This document shows, one piece after another, positions 1 through 7,393 of a stretch of 41,002 nucleotides of DNA. Numbering within the stretch: position 1 is the stretch's first letter; each line of letters opens with the position of its first letter. The notes beneath the pieces were generated by a model. It saw nothing but the letters and a program-made list of their open reading frames with translations. It was not told the origin of the DNA and ran no database searches. This stretch comes from Deltaproteobacteria bacterium SM23_61 (GTDB taxonomy: Bacteria; Desulfobacterota; SM23-61). The stretch covers positions 1 to 41,002 of the forward strand of contig LJUR01000010.1 of NCBI GenBank assembly GCA_001304105.1. Direction: 5' to 3'. The position numbers were made by a program, and so were the translations under genes.

Positions 1-1
1 C

Positions 2-82
2 TTGAAAGAAGGAAAGATCGCCCGGGAAATCTCTGAAAAAGCGGAGGTCGCCGACACCCAGGGAATGGAAGAGCACCTATAA
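2..82 (+). CDS. C-terminal tail of an upstream gene, probably an ABC transporter ATPase (LivF/LivG type)
   Basis: An open frame enters from the left edge and ends at a TAA, leaving 26 residues that finish in GMEEHL. The stop lies 18 bases before the livM start. The stretch LKEGKIAREI resembles the end of ABC ATPases, where a sentence of the type VLxxGKIAxEG precedes a short tail. Together with the two permease genes that follow, this makes a branched-chain amino-acid transporter ATPase the best guess. Too little is visible to distinguish LivF from LivG. Confidence 0.55.
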   Translation: MKEGKIAREISEKAEVADTQGMEEHL

Positions 83-100
83 AATTATGAGGGGGACCTT

Positions 101-1138
101 TTGAAGGAGCAGACCTCGGGGCAGCAAAGGGCGCCGGACAACCAATCATACGAAAGCGGGAAGACTTCCGGGGGGATTTACGGACCCGCAGCATCAAGGA
201 CGGCCTGGCGGGATCTTTTGGCCATAGGAATCGCCTTCCTGGTGCTGGCCCCCATCATTTCCGTCAACCGGGTCACCGACTTCATGATCTTTTGCATCTT
301 CGCCATGTCTTTTGACCTCATGTACGGGTACATGGGGCGGCTCTCTTTCGGCCACCTGCTCTTTCTGGGAACCGGAGCTTACGCCTCCGGCCTTTTCATC
401 AAATACTTCAGCAGCAACCCGCTCCTGGCCATGTTGGTGGGAATCCTGGCCGCCTGCCTGCTGGGCATGGGGATCGGGCTCATCATGGTACGGGCAACCG
501 GAGCCTGCTTTTCCCTGATGGCCCTGGCCTTCAACCAGATCGGCTTTTTCCTGGTTCTTTCCCCTCTCCGGGGGATCACCGGGGGGGAGGATGGCTTCGG
601 AATTCATGCCCAACCCCTCGGATTCTTGAATTTCGCCAGCAAAAACACCATGTTTGTGGTGGTTCTCGGCGGTATCCTGCTCACTTTTTATTTGCTGAAA
701 AGGCTGACCCTGTCCCCTTACGGAATTATGATCCGATCCATCAAAGAGGACGAAACCCGGGTCAGGTTTCTGGGATACAACACCTACTTCTACAAGTGGC
801 TGACCTTCGTGGTGGCGAGTTCTGTCGCCGGCTTTGCCGGTGTCCTGAGCGCTCTGAATTACAACTATGTGAACCCCAACGTGATGGATGTTCACCAAAA
901 CGTAGGGGTGGTCTTTGCCTGCCTGATCGGGGGGGCGGGAAACATGTACGGGGCCATCATCGGGGGGGTCGCCTACATGATGATCAGCAACTACCTGGCC
1001 ATCTATATCCACCGCTGGGAAATGTTTCTGGGTTTTTCTCTCCTGATCATCGTCTTTCGATTCCGTAAAGGAATCTGGGGAAGCCTTCAAGGGTTGGGAC
1101 AATACATGCGCGGACCGAGGTCGGTCCAGGTCCAGTAG
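101..1138 (+). CDS. livM: Branched-chain amino-acid ABC transporter permease, LivM family
   Basis: This is one of the two membrane subunits of a LIV-type importer for branched-chain amino acids or related carboxylates. It has 345 residues. A hydrophilic N-terminal stretch of about 35 residues precedes the first membrane segment (DLLAIGIAFLVLAPII). The family signature SFDLMYGYMGRLSFGH sits near residue 70. The cytoplasmic ATPase-contact loop IKEDETRVRFLGYNTYFYK is followed by ASSVAGFAGVLSALNY, typical of LivM/LivH. The start is TTG at 101, preceded by a purine-rich GAGGGGGACC ribosome site. The gene lies between an ATPase tail and livH with short gaps, so it is part of one operon. The substrate cannot be read from the permease, because the binding protein lies outside the window. 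Confidence 0.9.
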   Translation: MKEQTSGQQRAPDNQSYESGKTSGGIYGPAASRTAWRDLLAIGIAFLVLAPIISVNRVTDFMIFCIFAMSFDLMYGYMGRLSFGHLLFLGTGAYASGLFIKYFSSNPLLAMLVGILAACLLGMGIGLIMVRATGACFSLMALAFNQIGFFLVLSPLRGITGGEDGFGIHAQPLGFLNFASKNTMFVVVLGGILLTFYLLKRLTLSPYGIMIRSIKEDETRVRFLGYNTYFYKWLTFVVASSVAGFAGVLSALNYNYVNPNVMDVHQNVGVVFACLIGGAGNMYGAIIGGVAYMMISNYLAIYIHRWEMFLGFSLLIIVFRFRKGIWGSLQGLGQYMRGPRSVQVQ

Positions 1139-1146
1139 GAGAGGGC

Positions 1147-1977
1147 ATGCTATACACCGTTCTGTTCGGGTTTTCCATCGGGGCGATCCTCTATTTCGTT
1201 TCCATCGGACTCTCCCTGACTTTCGGAACCATGCGGGTGATCAATTTCGCCCATACCCTGACCTACAGCATCGGCGTCTACATGCTCATCACCTTTATCC
1301 CTGCGGTGAGGAGCTTCATTCCCTCGGCCGCCCTGGCCATCCTGGCGGTCATCCCCATCAGCTATGTCATCGAACGGTTCGTGATCCGCCGGCTCTATGG
1401 AGAATCTCTTGACTATACGTTCATCGCCACCTTCGCCGTCACCCTCATCGGGGTGGATTCCATCAAGTGGATCTGGGGAGTGAATCCCTATCCTTTAAGC
1501 GATCCCCTGGGGACGTACCTCCAGATCGGCACCCTCACCTTTCCCATTTATCGCGTCATCATCATCCTGATTGCCGTAATCCTGTTCTTCGCCCTGGAAT
1601 TATTCTTCAGGAAAACGATCGTCGGCAAAATCGTCATCGCCGCTCTGGAAGACGTGGACGGGGTCCGGTGCCTGGGAGTCCGGGTGGATAAATACTTCGC
1701 CATCGTGTTCATCCTGGGGAGCGCCCTGGCCGGGCTGGGAGGGGTCCTGTACGCTCCCATCAGCGCCGTCCATCCCTACATGGGCCTTTCCGTCCTATTG
1801 CTGGCCTTTGCCGTGGTGATTGTGGGGGGAATGGGAAACCTGCGGGGGACTTTTATCTCCGCCTTCTCCCTGGGCATGGTCATGGCGGTGACTGCCCGGT
1901 ATTGGTCCCAGGGTGCAGAGACCATGGTGTTCATCGTGATGGCCGGGGTGCTGTGCTTCCGGCCCATCGACATTTGA
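1147..1977 (+). CDS. livH: Branched-chain amino-acid ABC transporter permease, LivH family
   Basis: This is the second membrane subunit of the LIV-type importer, 276 residues and nearly all hydrophobic. The N-terminal signature LSLTFGTMRVINFAHT is characteristic of LivH. The conserved ATPase-contact region ALEDVDGVRCLGVRVDKYFA is followed by GSALAGLGGVLYAP. ATG at 1147 follows AGGAGAGGGC, a good ribosome site, eight bases after the livM stop. The order ATPase-livM-livH differs from the E. coli order livKHMGF but is common for such operons in anaerobic proteobacteria. No terminator hairpin is obvious after the stop; a repeat region begins about 90 bases downstream. Confidence 0.9.
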   Translation: MLYTVLFGFSIGAILYFVSIGLSLTFGTMRVINFAHTLTYSIGVYMLITFIPAVRSFIPSAALAILAVIPISYVIERFVIRRLYGESLDYTFIATFAVTLIGVDSIKWIWGVNPYPLSDPLGTYLQIGTLTFPIYRVIIILIAVILFFALELFFRKTIVGKIVIAALEDVDGVRCLGVRVDKYFAIVFILGSALAGLGGVLYAPISAVHPYMGLSVLLLAFAVVIVGGMGNLRGTFISAFSLGMVMAVTARYWSQGAETMVFIVMAGVLCFRPIDI

Positions 1978-2074
1978 AAAGGCAAGCACGAATTCCGAAT
2001 ATCGATCCCGCGAAACGCGGGACCGAAACAAGATCAAAATCCCAAAATTCAAATGACCGAAAATAAAAGATCTT

Positions 2075-2371
2075 AACCGCAGAGATCGCGGAGCACGCAG
2101 AGGTTGAAATGGCCAAATGCTCAGGGGCAGGATGCGAGGGCAAAAACGCCCCCTTTTCGCATCCTTCCCGGAACGTCAAAACCGCGAAGGCTCTTTCAAG
2201 GAGCGATCTTTGCGACCTCTGCTTCCTCTTCGTTCATCCTCTTGTCCTGATCCCCGGAGGACGAAACGACAAATCGGAGTCCACATGCACAAAATGATTT
2301 GTGTTTTTTTGTCTTTATGAAGAGGAAGCTCTGCGTTCTCTGCGTGCTCTGGTGATATTGTTTTCTTCATC
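2075..2371 (+). repeat. 300-bp dispersed repeat, copy 1 (ends in CTCTGCG arrays)
   Basis: This non-genic stretch between livH and the oxidoreductase gene matches, in inverted orientation, the stretch at 38232-38534. Both copies begin AACCGCAGAG.TCGCGGAGCA, share a central ATGGC.AAATGCTCAG block, and end in a 9-bp periodic CTCTGCGNN run. Both copies keep a short open frame starting MAKCS (here 2109-2297). Similarity is visible by eye along almost the whole length, with small indels. The remaining DNA to 2600 holds another GAGGTCACAGAGGGCGCAGAGG fragment and a palindrome at 2470. Confidence 0.75.
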
Positions 2372-2469
2372 CCGGAGGGCGCAGAGACTTTCATATTGGC
2401 CACCGAGGTCACAGAGGGCGCAGAGGTACAAGGGCCGAAATTTGAAATGACGGAAACAAAAGAAATAAT

Positions 2470-2493
2470 GTAGGGGCGCGCTGCGGCGCGCCC
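2470..2493. repeat. GTAGGGGCG palindrome
   Basis: GTAGGGGCGCGCTGCGGCGC is the start of a GC-rich palindrome. It opens with the same GTAGGGGCG sequence as the perfect palindrome at 36725-36752. The two belong to one REP-like class. It lies about 115 bases before the AOR start and after the 300-bp repeat. Confidence 0.5.
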
Positions 2494-2607
2494 GGTTTTG
2501 AATTCGGGGTTTTGGTAATTTGGACCCGTTTCGAAGTTCGTCCTTCGAACCAAGGGCAGCTGTTCTATTCCGGCTCTATCCCGGCAACAGGACGAAAGGA
2601 GGTTCTT

Positions 2608-4485
2608 ATGAAGGGCGTATGGGGAAAAGTATTAAGGGTTGACCTGACCAACGGCACCTGCAAGGCCGAGGCTTTGCCGGATAAGGTGTATGAGTATTTC
2701 CTGGGCGGGGCGGGCCTGGCGGCCTACTTCATGTGGAAAGAGTGCCCGGCGGGCACAACGACCTTCAACCCGGCCAACCGGCTCACCTTTGCCGGCGGCC
2801 CCATGACCGGAGTGAAACAGACCGGGGCGGCCAAATGGAGCGCGGGAGCCATCTCCCCGTCGATCCACATGAACGCCGATTCGGCGGCCACGGCCAGTTT
2901 CGGGATCGAGATGAAGGAGACGGGGTTCGATGGAATCGTCGTTCAAGGCCGGGCGGAGAAGCCGGTTTATTTGGTGGTGGAGGATGGCAAGGCCAGGATC
3001 AAAGACGCCCGGAAGCTTTGGGGAAAAAACGCCTACCAGACCGAGGACGGCATCAAAGAGGCGGAAGGAACCGGTTTCGAGGTGGTCACCATCGGCCAGG
3101 CGGGGGAAAGACTGGTCCGCTATGCCAATATCCAGACCCACAAGAAATCTTTCCTGGGCCGCTGCGGCCTGGGCGCGGTGATGGGCTCCAAGATGCTCAA
3201 GGGCATCGCGGTCAAGGGATCCCGGAACTGCCCGGTCCATGATGCGGCGGAGCTGACCCGCCTGAACAAGGAGATCAACCGGCGGGTGGCCGACCTCGAC
3301 GCGGCCCAGCCCGAGTTTCTGCAGTTTAAACGATTGGGGACCGCGGGAGCCACGGAGCTCTTTGCCCCCCAGGGAAACCTTCCCATCAGGAACTATTCCC
3401 TGGCCCGGTTCCCCAGCGGCGAGAAGAACCTCCACGGCAGGGAATACGTGAGAGTTCTCAACGCCAAGCCCTGGCCCTGCAAGTACTGCGTCATGCAGTG
3501 CCACAACCTCTGCGAGATCAAGAAAGGTCCTTACGCCTACAAGGGTAAGGGACCGGAGTACGAGTCCTTCGCCATGATGGGTTTCAACACCATGGTGGAC
3601 AACATGGAAGCGGTGGCCTACGCCTGCGAGCTGGCCGATCTCTACTCCATGGACTGCATTTCCCTGGGGGTGGTGATCGCCTGGGCCATGGAGTCCTATG
3701 AGAAGGGGGTCATCAGCCAGAAAGATACCTACGGCCTGGACCTGAAATGGGGCAATGCCGAAGCTCTGGTGGAGATGACCAGGAAGATCGGAGAGAGGGC
3801 GGAGGGGCTGGGATACCTCCTGGGGGAAGGCACCAAGGTTGCCGCCGATGTTTTGGGCAAAGGCTCAGCCGATTGGGCGGTGCAGATGAAAGGGCAGGAG
3901 ATCGCCGCCCACAACTGGCGGGCCCAGTACATCTCGGCCCTGAACTATTGCACCGGCGTGGCCTCCGGCCCCAACCACGAAAGGGGCAACTCCCAGCACA
4001 TCTGGGTGGGCCATGTTCGGCTGCCCGAGTGGGGGATCGACGAGGTCAAGAACGAAGAGCGCTGGTCCTGGGAAAAAGCGCCGGAGCGAAATGCCATCTT
4101 CCACGACTACTGCAACGTGATCAATTCCGCCTGCCACTGCAAGTTTCACGAATTCCGGGGATACACCCTGACCGACATGCTCAACACCATCAATGCTTCC
4201 ACCGGGTGGGGATGGAGCATCCAGGACCTGCGAAAATGCGGGGAGCGGATCACCACCCTCCAGAAACTCCTGAACATCCGCTACGGCTGGAAGAAGGAAC
4301 GCGACTTCCAGTACCCCAAGCGGTTTATGGAGCCCGTCCACGAAGGGCCGGCGGCGGGCAAGATCCCGGTGGGACTCGATCAGGCCATCCTGGAGTACTA
4401 CCGGGTGAGGGAATGGGATGAAGACGGGAAGCCCACCCCGCAGCTGATCAAACGGCTGGGCATGGAGGAATACGCAGGGGAATGA
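2608..4485 (+). CDS. Aldehyde:ferredoxin oxidoreductase family protein (tungstopterin enzyme)
   Basis: A 625-residue member of the AOR family, which oxidises aldehydes (or related substrates) with ferredoxin as partner, using a bis-pterin tungsten cofactor and one 4Fe-4S cluster. The N-terminal domain shows the family's GGAGLAAYFMW and AGGPMTG segments. The cluster motif CKYCVMQC places cysteines at 291, 294 and 298, close to positions 288, 291 and 295 of the Pyrococcus enzyme. A later C509/C511 pair probably supplies the fourth ligand. The ORF track starts at 2512, but ATG at 2608 is preceded by AAAGGAGG at good spacing and opens with the family-typical MKGVWGKVLRVDL. A ThiS/MoaD-like gene lies 440 bases downstream. 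The substrate is unknown: the family also contains benzoyl-CoA reductase BamB and glyceraldehyde-3-phosphate oxidoreductases. Confidence 0.9.
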   Translation: MKGVWGKVLRVDLTNGTCKAEALPDKVYEYFLGGAGLAAYFMWKECPAGTTTFNPANRLTFAGGPMTGVKQTGAAKWSAGAISPSIHMNADSAATASFGIEMKETGFDGIVVQGRAEKPVYLVVEDGKARIKDARKLWGKNAYQTEDGIKEAEGTGFEVVTIGQAGERLVRYANIQTHKKSFLGRCGLGAVMGSKMLKGIAVKGSRNCPVHDAAELTRLNKEINRRVADLDAAQPEFLQFKRLGTAGATELFAPQGNLPIRNYSLARFPSGEKNLHGREYVRVLNAKPWPCKYCVMQCHNLCEIKKGPYAYKGKGPEYESFAMMGFNTMVDNMEAVAYACELADLYSMDCISLGVVIAWAMESYEKGVISQKDTYGLDLKWGNAEALVEMTRKIGERAEGLGYLLGEGTKVAADVLGKGSADWAVQMKGQEIAAHNWRAQYISALNYCTGVASGPNHERGNSQHIWVGHVRLPEWGIDEVKNEERWSWEKAPERNAIFHDYCNVINSACHCKFHEFRGYTLTDMLNTINASTGWGWSIQDLRKCGERITTLQKLLNIRYGWKKERDFQYPKRFMEPVHEGPAAGKIPVGLDQAILEYYRVREWDEDGKPTPQLIKRLGMEEYAGE

Positions 4486-4563
4486 GAAGGCCTACGAAAA
4501 ATCCCCCTAACCCCCTGAAGCTACGGAAAAATTAAGGGAGCGGAAAATTGGGGAGCCTGGGGA

Positions 4564-4781
4564 TGCCCGGGGGAGGGGAAATTTCCTGCCGCCAAAACAG
4601 GCGCTTATTTCTGCGTGGCCCGCTCGGTATCGAACCCATGGAAGCCCTAAGGATCCTTTGTTTGGATTTATAAGAGTCTCCGCAAGTTGTCCACGTCGCT
4701 CTGCGGAAGCCCGGGCATTGCTTCACGGCCTTGTATCTCCCGCCGGGTTTTGACGGCAGGAAATTTCCCCTCCCCCGGGCA
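4564..4781. mobile_element. MITE-like element with 35-bp terminal inverted repeats
   Basis: The sequences at 4564-4598 and 4747-4781 are inverted copies that match at 34 of 35 positions (TGCCCGGGGGAGGGGAAATT and onward). They enclose 148 bp with no convincing ORF. The whole block is 218 bp and lies in the 440-bp gap between the AOR and sulfur-carrier genes. Long near-perfect terminal repeats around a short non-coding core fit a non-autonomous transposable element or a large hairpin. I could not find a clear target-site duplication. Confidence 0.6.
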
Positions 4782-4926
4782 ACGAAAAAAGAGGCCTTTC
4801 CCCTCCGTTCAATTATTTCACAGCTTCCCTTTATCCAAGGGGGGCGAAGGGGGGGGTTCGGCGGTTCCCCGGATTCGAAGGGCTTAAATATCCGATCGCT
4901 TCCGACTCCTCGGAAAACCGTGACTC

Positions 4927-5172
4927 ATGAAATTAAAGATCAACTCCGTAGAACAAGATTTCCCCCCGGGGACAAAATTGATCGACCTGGTCAACAAGGT
5001 CCGGGAGGCACATAAGGACAACCCGGTCATCAAATCTCTGGTTGAAAGGACCGGAAAGGACCACATCACCTTCGTCTACAACCGCCGCGTCGTAAAGCCC
5101 CCCCAATATGAGTCCATCGATCTGAAAGAAGGCGATGAAATCCGCTGGATTCTTCCTTACGCCGGTGGATGA
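4927..5172 (+). CDS. MoaD/ThiS-like sulfur-carrier protein
   Basis: An 81-residue protein with the ubiquitin-like fold pattern of MoaD/ThiS: a short beta hairpin at the start (MKLKINSVEQDFPPGTKLIDLV), a helix, then VVKPPQYESIDLKEGDEIRW leading to a C-terminal Gly-Gly. In this family the terminal glycine is thiocarboxylated and donates sulfur to molybdopterin, thiamine or other products. The double glycine sits directly before the TGA. The gene follows AOR on the same strand, which suggests sulfur supply for the tungsten pterin cofactor. This is an inference from context, as the E1-like partner is not in the window. No strong ribosome site is seen (GGAAAACCGTGACTC precedes ATG). Confidence 0.75.
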   Translation: MKLKINSVEQDFPPGTKLIDLVNKVREAHKDNPVIKSLVERTGKDHITFVYNRRVVKPPQYESIDLKEGDEIRWILPYAGG

Positions 5173-5409
5173 GGTAAGGGGTGAGGGGTAAGAGGTGAGG
5201 GATAAGAGGTTAGTGGTAAAATGTTTTTACTCCCAGCTCCTTGCTCCAAGCTCCACGCTGATTTTTTATCCGTGTTCATCCGTGTCCCAATAAAAGCCGT
5301 CAGGCGCAAGGCGCAAGGCGTAAGGCGTAAGGCGTAAAATGTTTTTTACTCTCAGCTCTCCGCTCTTAGCTCTACGCTGATTTTTTATCCGTGTTCATCC
5401 GTGTCCCAT
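5171..5409. repeat. Seven-bp-periodic arrays and a 73-bp imperfect direct duplication
   Basis: The gap after the sulfur-carrier gene starts with 7-bp units (GTAAGGG GTGAGGG GTAAGAG GTGAGGG). A 73-bp block follows that occurs twice: 5217-5289 and 5336-5409, both ending in ATCCGTGTTCATCCGTGTCC. A second periodic run, GGCGCAAGGCGTAAGGCGTA, lies between them. Differences between the two blocks fall mainly in the AGCTC-type heptamers. No gene is visible here. Confidence 0.7.
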
Positions 5410-5421
5410 TGAATTTTTTGC

Positions 5422-5850
5422 CTATTCGATGGTAACCTTCACCCAGAATTTTTCTATGGCCTTCCCGACCCCTTCCCAGGTCCGGTAATAATCCATTTTT
5501 ATCTCCGTGATTCCAGGTTCCTTGGTCCGGAAGGTCCAGATGCCCAGAACCGGCCCGCCCACCCGGCCGTCGGACGCGGCCCTGGTTTTCTCCGAGACAA
5601 GCTCCAGATGGCGCGCATCAGGACCCTGCACATACCACCAGTATCCCGTTCCTCCTATCCCGGTCAGCTGGACCTGGACGATCTGGCCGGTCTTCAAGGT
5701 GATTTCTTTCCCGTTATCCTGCTTCTGCAGAATCAAAGCCGGTTCTTTTTCCATGGCTCCAACCGTGCTGATCCCCCAAAGAAAGATGAAAAAGGTGAAG
5801 GCCCAAATCGTTCCCCGGGAGACGAAAAAATTTTCCCCTCTTTTTTTCAT
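5422..5850 (-). CDS. Secreted chagasin-type cysteine-protease inhibitor (I42 family)
   Basis: A 142-residue exported protein. The N-terminus MKKRGENFF, a hydrophobic run (TIWAFTFFIFLWGI) and an A-rich end form a signal peptide. The mature part carries the three loops of the I42/chagasin fold: GIGGTGYWW (the NPTTGY-like loop), a VGGPVLGIWTF segment, and DYYRTWE in place of the usual RPW loop. Members block papain-like proteases by inserting these loops into the active site. The ORF track starts ten codons earlier, but ATG at 5850 has AGGGGAG eight bases upstream and gives a canonical signal peptide. No protease gene lies beside it. The target may be an external or periplasmic peptidase. Confidence 0.8.
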   Translation of the reverse strand: MKKRGENFFVSRGTIWAFTFFIFLWGISTVGAMEKEPALILQKQDNGKEITLKTGQIVQVQLTGIGGTGYWWYVQGPDARHLELVSEKTRAASDGRVGGPVLGIWTFRTKEPGITEIKMDYYRTWEGVGKAIEKFWVKVTIE

Positions 5851-5913
5851 GGCAACGACTCCCCTTGGCCTGAATAACACAAACGTAAAAAATAAAAGGA
5901 CCTGACCTCCTCC

Positions 5914-5980
5914 CTAACCCTCCCCCCTCCCCGTCGAGAGCCTCTGGGTCGAACGAGAGGGGGAGGGGAGGGTGGGGGGT
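5914..5980. repeat. GC-rich inverted repeat
   Basis: A C-rich run (CCCTCCCCCCTCCCC) and its G-rich partner (GGGGGAGGGGAGGGTG) flank about 25 bases between the PNPOx-like gene and the protease-inhibitor gene. It could form a hairpin downstream of the PNPOx stop, but no T-run follows. A similar C/G-rich block occurs at about 30361-30393. Confidence 0.4.
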
Positions 5981-6024
5981 AAAATTAATTAACGCGTTTG
6001 TATTAGAATCGGGGTGCGGGCCCA

Positions 6025-6459
6025 TCAATCCTGCTCGGCGAAATAAGCGTCCTGCACCCCTTCGAGCAGCTGGAAGGATTGGACCCGGATGGAAATGATT
6101 TCCGCCTCCGGCTCATCCACCAACTCCCTGAGCTCAGGATGCCTGGCCAGGAACTGCGCCCGGATCACCTTTTTCCTGATCGGCTCGAGTTTCTGGAATA
6201 CGCCGCTCACGGTCAGGGCCTTTTTCTGGCCCACGGCCCGGTTGCGGTCTTCTACCCGGGTGTCGATCAGTATACTGACCCAGGGATTTTCCAGAAGGTT
6301 CCTGTATTTTTTCGTCCTTTGATTGGTTACCATGAAAATTTCCCGGCATTCAGGATCGACGATATAGGACATGAGCGAGCAATGGGGTTTCCCCCGGGAT
6401 ACAGTGGCCAGGACACAGGTATCCTTTTCCCGCAGCAGGGTTTTCATCCTGTCGATCAA
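6025..6459 (-). CDS. Pyridoxamine 5'-phosphate oxidase-like FMN-binding protein
   Basis: A 144-residue single-domain split-barrel protein. The opening LREKDTCVLATVSRGKPHCSLMSYIVD and the later IFMVTNQRTKKYRNLLENPWVSILID follow the PNPOx-like pattern, in which K and R residues near the TKKYRN stretch bind the FMN phosphate. Such small proteins often reduce or bind flavin, F420 or heme; the substrate here is unknown. The ORF track begins at a TTG at 6480, but that codon lies before AAGGAGGG. A second TTG at 6459 is seven bases after this ribosome site, and the homologous region starts with MIDRMKTLLRE, so 6459 is preferred. The gene stands alone, followed by a GC-rich inverted repeat. Confidence 0.8.
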   Translation of the reverse strand: MIDRMKTLLREKDTCVLATVSRGKPHCSLMSYIVDPECREIFMVTNQRTKKYRNLLENPWVSILIDTRVEDRNRAVGQKKALTVSGVFQKLEPIRKKVIRAQFLARHPELRELVDEPEAEIISIRVQSFQLLEGVQDAYFAEQD

Positions 6460-6548
6460 AGATTTACCCTCCTTTCTCAAACCTTCCGACAGAAAGGGAG
6501 ACCATCTCCTTTATACGCTTAGTCCGGGCATTATGCAAGCCCGGCAGA

Positions 6549-7115
6549 CCTTCGCCCGGGCCGCCGCGCCGCCCCCTTGAATTCGGCAGCGAATTTTCGA
6601 CTCAGGACACCAGTGTCGTGTCCCCAAAATAATTACAAAACGATATGGGCTGTTCTCCCCATCGAGTGGGTGGAAACGATACCGAAATATTCTCCGCGCC
6701 CAGGGGGTGCGTCCCGCCCATGGCGGGACAGAATCGGCGGGAACAACCTGGATTCAGGAGCGGTTGCTCGGGTTCCGCGAGGCACCTGTCCCCGATCCCC
6801 TTTCGGCAACCGAATCCCTGCTCCGAAGCGATTCACAAAATCACTATCAGACGTGAACCGATGAAAGAACAAGCGCCTCATTATGTTCCGCCATGGGCGG
6901 GATGCACCCCCTGGGCCCCTCCCGAATCCCCCCGCCTTGGCAGTGGGCTAGGCCTTCGTAAGTGCTCCGAAAACGGACCCTTCGGCAACATCCATAGTTA
7001 AAACCCTGTTGCCCCAAGAGAGACCACCGGCTCATTTTGGCAAGCCCAGCGGTCTGACGCTCGTCCCCTGGAACCAGGGTTTTACTATGGGCGCTTATTT
7101 CTGGGGCACAAGACT
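6549..7115. repeat. Mosaic repeat, copy A (modules shared with 26071, 36343 and 39558)
   Basis: This 570-bp gene-free region is stitched from segments found elsewhere in the window. 6549-6610 is the reverse complement of about 39558-39625. 6645-6800 is the reverse complement of the end of copy D (about 39950-40083). 6940-7115 matches the reverse complement of 36343-36540. An inner unit, 6612-7115, is bounded by AGTGTCGTGTCCCC and its degenerate inverted partner CTTATTTCTGGGGCACAAGA. ORFs in the track here (for example 6645-7001) share peptides such as SENGPFG with copy C only because the DNA is repeated. Confidence 0.7.
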
Positions 7116-7133
7116 AGGGATTCATTCGTTAAA

Positions 7134-7150
7134 TTGGCACATAGCTTGCA
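7134..7150 (+). promoter_or_regulatory. Sigma-54 promoter (-24/-12) upstream of the M23 peptidase-bactofilin operon
   Basis: TTGGCACATAGCTTGCA matches the sigma-54 consensus TGGCAC-N5-TTGCA exactly, with the invariant GG and GC ten bases apart. It lies 244 bases before the ATG at 7394, immediately after mosaic repeat copy A. The leader between holds a small hairpin (CCAAAACC and GGTTTTTGG around 7166-7186) and an AT-rich stretch. Regulation by an enhancer-binding protein is expected from this promoter class; its gene is not in the window. Confidence 0.75.
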
Positions 7151-7393
7151 AGATATCTAATTGCCCAAAACCATCCGGTTTTTGGAGATGTGTGGGGAAA
7201 AATATATAAAATCAATGGGTTAATATATTACTGAACCCCCAGGGGAAGTCTTTCTTGCCCTCATTTTGAGCAAAAACCCTCCCCGGGGGACAAAAATGTA
7301 ACGGCCAATTATGCGGCGCAAGGAAAGAAATTCCCGGTAAAAAATGGGTCCGGGGAGAGAAAAGGGATTTCCCATAGAGGGAGAACGGGCGGC

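Noticed and set aside
194-1102. 302-codon minus-strand ORF opposite livM
   Set aside because: It is rich in H, D, P, G and Q without hydrophobic patterning, as expected for a shadow of a membrane-protein gene on the other strand.
5171-5338. CRISPR-like periodic sequence
   Set aside because: The units are 7 bp without spacers, and no cas gene is present anywhere in the window.
6645-7001. Conserved small proteins in mosaic repeats (shared SENGPFG peptide at 6645-7001 and 36303-36617)
   Set aside because: The shared peptide comes from shared repeat DNA; frames are interrupted differently in each copy and start codons are not conserved.
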